In this document: positions 58,184 to 64,000 of the stretch, in pieces | Numbering within the stretch: the stretch's first letter is position 1 | How the letters are laid out: every line of letters starts with the position of its first letter | Assembly: GCA_003996215.1 (NCBI GenBank) | Contig: QJPP01001616.1 | Span: forward strand, 496,001 to 560,000 | Direction: 5' to 3' | Origin: Jaltomata sinuosa | Lineage: Eukaryota > Streptophyta > Magnoliopsida > Solanales > Solanaceae | DNA: 64,000 nucleotides | The notes under the pieces: model-generated | What the model saw: the letters and a program-made list of their open reading frames with translations, nothing else | Databases searched by the model: none | What the model was told of the DNA's origin: nothing | Translations under genes and position numbers: made by a program

Positions 58184-58200
58184 TTTCATCTTGTAATTTT
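58184..58200 (-). pseudogene. Upstream stub of the interrupted EC1-like gene
   Basis: On the minus strand these bases encode KLQDEK, in the frame that continues into GSSQCWD on the other side of the CACTA element once one copy of the duplicated AAG is removed. Further upstream the reading frame is replaced by repeat-like sequence, so the signal-peptide exon is not identified. Confidence 0.55.
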
Positions 58201-58235
58201 AAGGGTAATTTACATAAAACACACATCTTTGGGAG

Positions 58236-58447
58236 CTAATTACTCTTTTTCCCACCTCAATTTCGCTCGGATATATCACCCCAGGTCGTGATACATCGTC
58301 TCACCTCGTGATACATCGCCTCATCTCTGGATAATAAATTGGTTTTACCTTTGATACATCGGGTGGGATGTATCCGAGGTGAGGCAATGTATCACGACCT
58401 GGGGCGATGTATCCAAGCGTTAAATGTGGTATATTAAGTAATTAAAA
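58236..58447. repeat. Imperfect inverted repeat (MITE-like)
   Basis: The perfect inner arms CCCCAGGTCGTGAT (58279) and ATCACGACCTGGGG (58404) sit within a longer imperfect inverted repeat. Internal GATACATCGCCTCA-type units occur in both orientations. It adjoins the EC1-like stub. Confidence 0.55.
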
Positions 58448-60649
58448 TAAAATAGTGAGAGAGTTAGTAAATATGGTAAGGAGATATGTCTCTTTAGGTA
58501 GTTTAACTTAATTTTAAACGTGCCAAAAGCATAGTAATAATAGTATCAGTACTAGATTTATTATAATTGTTAAAGGTCAAGCTTGAAGAATATTAATCCA
58601 TGAAACTGTGGTAAGTAGTAGTACTACAATTTTGAGGATCATGAGTGTACAATTCATGTTGTTAATTAGCTAGTGGGAATTCGTGTGTGATGATTGTATA
58701 GGAAAAACTATGGGTGCTACAGGGATGTATGATATAGTTAATGTGGGAAATTAAACAAATAGATGAGGGGGTTTTGTATAACTGATTTGGGGTAATTATT
58801 GATTAATGTTTAATGAAATAGGATATGATTACTGGTCCGATTAGTAATGGTTGGCATCTCAAGGGTTTTATTAATTTTGATAAACAACTGCTCCTCACTT
58901 AAGTATTAGGATGGTGTTGATTTAATTACCATTAATAGTAATAGCTATTTGATCAAATAATAATACATTGTGGTTCATGCATTATGGCGTATAAAGTATA
59001 ATCAAGTTAGACTTATCAGTATCGAATGTTTAAAATGGACAACCAGTATAATGTATGGACTTAAAAAAAACATGCTAATTTCTACACTTTATAATATTTA
59101 AAAGTAAAAATCATTTTCTACCTGAAAGCACTTTTTTTGAGAAAAAATATTGTACCGTTTAGAAACATATGTTAAATTTTTAGGTAATTTTCGATGTTAT
59201 AACTGACACAAAATAGGTCAATTTCTTTTATCTAATAATATTTTGTTTTAAGAATATAGTGTATAACAACTTTGTTCATTAATTAATTTGTTACACGGTC
59301 AGATCTAGAGCTACAGGTATGGGTTCTCAAATAGTCGGTAGCTTTTATTCATACTTTGTATATGTATTAAAAATTTCGTTAAAATCTTATAAGTATTTGA
59401 TTGTAAACTCAATTATCATTGTAAATAATTTGAGATTATTATAAAAACCATAAACTTTAAATTACAGAATAACCAAAGAACTAATTAACCAAAAAGTGGA
59501 AGAGGAATTAGAGAGAAAGGGGATGAGAGACAGATTCAAAGTAGGAGATGGGAAGAACAAACTGAGCCCAAATTAACTACAACATAATACGCGTAAACCT
59601 ATATTTCTTTCACATATCGTTATTTATCCACTATAGTCTCAAATATAGCCATTTAATTTGGTGTTGGGTTGCTTCACCAATATTGGTCCAGATCCCCTTC
59701 ATAATATGTGCATACGTGATTTTGTGGGTGGTGAAATTGAAGAAGAGAAGATTAGAAACAAAGCATGAAATGAAATCATATTTAGAAATAGGATTTGGTA
59801 CGTTGAAAATGTACTTCCTTATTTCTTCATTTTAACCCCAACTAAATTGTATTACCACATTAAATCTTTATATTACATCGGCATTCTAAAAAATTTACAT
59901 TTTATCAGGTCATTTAAAAAGTAATTACAAGTAATTTTATATGGTCGTACCAAATGAATTTGATAATTAGCCTAATAAATAAGACAGATGACTTTCTATG
60001 GTATAGGTTAAATGGACTAGTAATTAATGCTAATTTTTCATTACCCTATAATTTGATATATATATATATATATACTAACTATATATTAAAGTAGATAACT
60101 TAAATCCTAACAAGTGGCAAATTTGAAGTGTGATATAAGAATATTACAAGGAACAACATATCGGCATGAGTTAATTATTTTATTACTACTCTCCAGTCCA
60201 TTTAGTTGCCGTGCTTGCTTAATAGTTTTCATTTCAGAAAATTAATAAGATATAATTAATTATTTAATTTGTTTTCATCTTTATTCTCATTCAATAAATG
60301 GAAAGAGATTAATGTAGTAAAAAAGAGATACATTAAGATGAAATCAAAGAGAAAATAATGATAATTCAATCAACTTATTATAGTTAATGTTTTTCTAAGG
60401 AGTTTGTAAAGAAAAATATGACAAATAAAATGAGAAGGGAGGGAATAGCGAGATATGAAAGCAAGTGTTTTGAGTGAGAAAAAACGAGACAACCATACAT
60501 ATATCGGAGCTAGGGAAAAATACAAAGTGTTCCCAAACATACAACCAAAAAAAACGTAGATAACTTAGTGGCATTATTCAAACTATAATAAAAACATGCA
60601 TGGCCTTTAATTAGTCTCCCTAGCCACCACCACCTTCTTTATATCCAAA
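58448..60649. other. AT-rich intergenic sequence
   Basis: No gene recognised. A (TA)n microsatellite at about 60055-60074 is followed by CTAACTATATATTAAAGTAG, resembling the repeat termini near 3694 and 4485. Confidence 0.55.
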
Positions 60650-61051
60650 TTAGGCAGCACCGGCCAATGGAGAAGGAGCAGGACCAGAATTAGATGAAAT
60701 ATTATAATTAGAAGCATCACAATAACCTCTCAACATATTAGTTTCTTGAGGAGTGAACCCAAGTGTTGTAAGCATACTAGGCCAGCAATGATGTGTGATG
60801 ACAGAAATGGCTTGACAACAAGGCAAATCAATATCAATTGTGCCTATTGTGAAGTAAGCAACAATCTCATTTTTGCATGATTTTATCTCAGCAAGTGCAT
60901 TAAAACACTCCACTATACTCCCTTGATTTGCTTCATCAAGTCTTGCCTGCAGTAATATTGGTATTTCTCTAGCTGAATTAATATGGCTTAAATTTGTGAT
61001 TATTGAACAAGTTAACATGATTAAGAAGAATGTGCAACATTTCAAACCCAT
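60650..61051 (-). CDS. EC1-like: EC1-like egg cell-secreted protein
   Basis: A single-exon gene for 133 residues. Residues 1-27 form a signal peptide (hydrophobic core about 8-22, likely cleavage after NSA at 27). The mature part has six cysteines at 49, 59, 78, 79, 89 and 111, in the Prolamin_like/ECA1 order, with CFNALAEIKSCKNEIV and CCQAISVITHHCWPSML followed by LGFTPQE and RGYCD. The tail is Pro-rich (SGPAPSPLAGAA). Length, missing introns and motifs match EC1 proteins. In Arabidopsis these are stored in egg-cell vesicles and released when sperm arrive, activating them for gamete fusion. A TATA box lies 65 bases upstream of the ATG. The broken paralog at 23773/58184 is on the same strand, implying a former tandem pair. 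The family call is firm; egg-cell expression is inferred. Confidence 0.88.
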   Translation of the reverse strand: MGLKCCTFFLIMLTCSIITNLSHINSAREIPILLQARLDEANQGSIVECFNALAEIKSCKNEIVAYFTIGTIDIDLPCCQAISVITHHCWPSMLTTLGFTPQETNMLRGYCDASNYNISSNSGPAPSPLAGAA

Positions 61052-61115
61052 GCTTGCAATATATGTGTGTGTTTTGAGAAGGAAAAGATGAAAAAAGTTG
61101 GAAGTGAATTAGGGG

Positions 61116-61124
61116 CTTTTATAG
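61116..61124 (-). promoter_or_regulatory. TATA box of the EC1-like gene
   Basis: The minus strand reads CTATAAAAG about 65 bases before the ATG, leaving a 5' UTR of roughly 35 bases. Confidence 0.6.
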
Positions 61125-61271
61125 GGGTTTAAGGGGAGAGGAGGGGACTCTTTGAGTAATTAATTATGACATTTTTGAAACTTATGTATTTGGTGTTATT
61201 GCATGGCACCGAAAAGTCATGGAATAATTAAGACAATAATGGGATTCTAATAAAGTTGACATTGAATTAGA

Positions 61272-61287
61272 GAGAGAGAGAGAGAGG
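61272..61287. repeat. (GA)n microsatellite
   Basis: About eight GA units upstream of the EC1-like promoter. Confidence 0.8.
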
Positions 61288-61559
61288 GCAATGAATATGT
61301 AATTAGCTCTTCGTGCAATTTATTTATAAAGAGTAAATTTTACTTTTAACCACTAATTTTGCGAGTTTAGAAAATAGTATCATCTTCACCTTATAAAAGA
61401 AATAATAAACCTTGTCGATCTTAAATCAACGGCCAAAAATAAATTGCATCATTACATGTATATTTAAAATGTCAAAAGTAGCATCAATTAAAATAGTTTA
61501 TTACACGGACTTTTTTCAATAATTAAAAAATTAAAGTAATTGTATTTTATATGATGACG

Positions 61560-61629
61560 CACTACCACAAAAATTAGTTTAGTGACAATTGTTTAGTGGC
61601 ATTAACTCAATTGCCACTAAATCATTCTT
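61560..61629 (+). repeat. Small CACTA-like MITE fragment, left end
   Basis: CACTACCACAAAAATTAG followed by TTTAGTGAC and TTGCCACTAAAT looks like a CACTA-type terminus. A possible decayed right end is at about 62911-62985, with the MITE inserted in between. Confidence 0.35.
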
Positions 61630-62910
61630 GGGTCTGTTTGGAAAGTCACCTGGTAATTAGAATTGGTGTAATTACTAGGGTAGAAATTATCAGCCTAATA
61701 ATTACACAGCCTAGTAATTACAACGACCTGTTTGGTTGCCACAATGTAATTACAATGTAATTAAAAGTGTATTGTTTGGTTGCATAAGTGTAATCACATG
61801 GTTATATTAAAATTTTAAAATAAAAGCTAATTATCAAAAACTAAAAATTTATACTAAATAAATAATCAACAACAACAACTTACCCCGTGAATTCTCATAA
61901 GTGGGGTCTGGGGAGGATAGATTGTACGCAGACCTTACCACTACCTCGTGGAGGTAGAGAGGCTGTTTCCAAGAGACCTAAATTATATATGTATTGTCTT
62001 TTAAAATATATTAATTAATAAGTATACATTCTTAACTAATATTATAAAAAAATAATTAATTTATATTTTTCAAATTAGTATATTTTAATTAAATTAATCA
62101 CAAAAACTTAAATTACATGATTTTTAAGAACATCATGAAATGCATGTTTAACAAAAAAGATTAATATTATAAATATAACATCATAAAATTATTAAAATAT
62201 TTGACAAAAAGATAATCTATCAATTTTAACTAAAAAATGAATGGCTTGCAATATAAAATATCAAGTCAATACTAGTAAAACAAATAAATTGCAACTGAAA
62301 ATATAACATAAGTTCAAAATTCAAAACAAAAAAGTTAACATAATACTCTTATGTCAAATTTCAATATGACGTATCTAAATATGATTCAAAAGAAAAGAAA
62401 AACTTAAGTATATAACCTTATTCAACAATGAATTCTACTTTAATTTAAAAATTAGAATACTGACTAAATTATGCTAAATGAAAAAAATAAACATAAAATA
62501 AATATAAAATAGATAATATGAATAATTACATAAAATCACAAGAAGTAAATGTTTGGAAATGAGAAGGAAATGAAATATAAATAATATAAAAAAAATAAAA
62601 AAATAAAATTATTAAAATGATAAAATAAAAATAAAATTAAAAATAATAGAAATAAAAAAAAATTAAAACGAAAAAATAAAAATAGAAATAAAAGGACAAA
62701 ATTAGAAAGTAATCAGCTTGTAATTACACCATGCAATTACCAGCAATTCACAGCTCTCTCTGTGAATTGGAGAGTGTAATTACCCCCTGCCAATTACACG
62801 TAATTACCTGCTGACCAAGTAATTATCTTGTCAACCAAACATGTCAGGTTGTGTAATTACACCCAATTACACCAAATTCAATTACCAGGGTGGCTTTCCA
62901 AACAGGCTCC
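61630..62910. repeat. hAT-type MITE, about 1.28 kb, with AT-rich centre
   Basis: The left end GGGTCTGTTTGGAAAGTCAC, then CTGGTAATTAG, is inverted at the right end (minus strand GGAGCCTGTTTGGAAAGCCA, then CCCTGGTAATTG). GTAATTAC repeats occur on both sides. The target duplication is unclear. It carries the SINE below. Confidence 0.65.
61866..61980 (-). mobile_element. TS-type SINE (Solanaceae), 3' part
   Basis: The plus strand begins with an (AAC)n tract and then contains GTGGGGTCTGGGGAGG, GTACGCAGACCTTACC and GGAGGTAGAGAGGCTGTTTC. This is the highly repeated sequence of the TS SINE family first described in tobacco, whose 3' end is a TTG repeat on the opposite strand. A clear target duplication was not found. 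Confidence 0.7.
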
Positions 62911-64000
62911 ACTAAAACAGTTACCGGCAATATATATAATTGTCAAAAAGGCCCAATTGATTTTCTCTTTTTAGTACTACTATTATTTTGACCACACGGA
63001 CCTCTTTTATGAGAAAAACTCAAATCGTCCCAAATTGAAAAGGAAACAAAGCCTTTTGAATGTCTATGTACAAGCACGTGATTCACAAGTAATTGCTCTA
63101 ATCAGAAAAATCAAGCGAGAAAAGAGGAAAGTTGTCTCAAAGCTTTCGTATTCGTTGCATCCTGAAGCTCCGCCAGAGCTCATACCTGAAAGCTCCGGCA
63201 AGGAAAATTGCATCCTGAAGCTCCGCCGGATCTCCTATACTCTTTCACCAAAAGAAAAAAATCGCTAGCGATTTCTGGTAATCTCTCTCTTTTTCATGTA
63301 TACATAGCAATTTCTGATAATCGCTACTAGAAAATTCTCTTTCTTCAATTTTTTTTAGCTTGCACGCCGGTAATCCTCTTTTTCTTCGTGTTCTTTTGAT
63401 AGATGTGTACATGTATGTGCTATCAGCATATTAATATGCTTTTATCTTTAATTTTCTTCTGATTTTCTGGATTAACTTCGTTTATAAGATAAGAAATGCT
63501 ACTGGATCCACAAAGTGTTTGACAAAATATCTAGAGAAACTTTATGTATTGCTCCTTATCAATTAACAGAGGTTGATTTTAATATCTTGAAATTTTAGTT
63601 TTCTACTGTTGTGGTGTTGACATTCTCATTCAATAATGTTACTTTGACTCCTTTTAGATTTCACTTTTTCAAAAGTTTTGAGTTTGATTTGATTAGCGTA
63701 ATATAGCTTTAGCAAAACGTAGCTGAAAAAACTTGTATACATTAATCAGATTTCGTTTCTTAGGTATTTAGCTTGAGAAGAAGATTTAAAATTCTCTATC
63801 TCAGGATCTATAGTCCAGGTGAGATAAGAACATAATTTTAGCTTGCAGGTGAGGTTTTGCTGTCTCTCCCTTGATTTATACATTATTATGTGAAGATTAT
63901 GATGGATAGATACTCACATTGATATAATCCTATCATATTTGTCCTTATTTGAGATTTGGCGATAGTCACAGAGGATAAATGTTATTTGATCTTGTGAAAT
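62911..64000 (+). other. Possible 5' region of a gene beyond the window
   Basis: Around 63020-63270 the sequence becomes less AT-rich and holds an open frame (63035-63268) whose product is not recognised. GCATCCTGAAGCTCCGCC occurs twice (about 63157 and 63209). Pyrimidine-rich and donor-like sites (CTGGTAATCTC near 63279) would fit a 5' UTR with an intron. No conserved protein is visible. Confidence 0.3.

Noticed and set aside
61866..61980. A tRNA gene
   Set aside because: The block is the tRNA-distant body of a TS-like SINE. No cloverleaf or intact A and B boxes were seen, and no other tRNA-like fold was noticed in the window.

Overview
This is plant nuclear DNA, almost certainly from a Solanaceae genome. 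The evidence is AT-rich intergenic sequence, Athila, Tekay-like and SIRE-like LTR retrotransposons, a degenerate CACTA transposon, a SINE resembling the tobacco TS family, and an egg-cell-secreted (EC1) type gene. Genus cannot be fixed from the sequence. About 85% of the window is transposable element. Only one intact-looking cellular gene was found: an EC1-like gene at 60650-61051 (minus strand).

Layout. 1-5097: AT-rich intergenic DNA with a 1.05-kb foldback element, an hAT remnant and MITE pieces. 5098-8901: 5' half of a SIRE-type copia element, cut off inside integrase. 8902-15819: Athila copy A1, with gag-protease but no polymerase. 15820-22364: 5' half of a minus-strand Tekay-like gypsy element (G1). 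22365-23683: a related LTR remnant (G0). 23773-24025: the C-terminal part of a second EC1-like gene (pseudogene). 24026-58180: a minus-strand CACTA element that has itself been invaded.

Nesting. The CACTA element is 34.2 kb as it stands and about 5.5 kb without its inserts; its TSD is CTT. It carries the non-autonomous gypsy element G2 (26988-55638, TSD ATAAG), which has 3-kb LTRs around 2.3 kb of non-coding interior. The left LTR of G2 carries two Athila insertions. A2 (28450-41548, 13.1 kb, TSD ATAAA) is full length, with gag, protease, RT, RNase H, integrase and a third ORF. A3 (42843-50045, 7.2 kb, TSD ATGAC with one mismatch) has gag-protease only. The order of events reads: EC1-like gene, then CACTA, then G2, then A2 and A3.

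How the parts relate. A1 and A3 share one architecture: gag-protease joined in frame to a tail homologous to the C-terminus of A2's third ORF, with everything between missing. They look like a mobile deletion-derivative family that depends on a full-length relative such as A2 for polymerase and integrase. All six Athila LTRs carry arrays of a TGACGG-n-CCGTCA palindrome just upstream of a TATA box. The same motif cluster, TATA-like box and splice signals recur inside A2 ahead of its third ORF, suggesting a second promoter. A1 has no target-site duplication and its LTRs differ in their arrays. It is best explained by recombination between two Athila copies that deleted the copia 3' half and the G1 3' half.

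58184-64000: AT-rich DNA with an inverted repeat, the intact EC1-like gene, a MITE carrying a TS-like SINE, and about 1 kb that may be the 5' end of a gene lying beyond the window.
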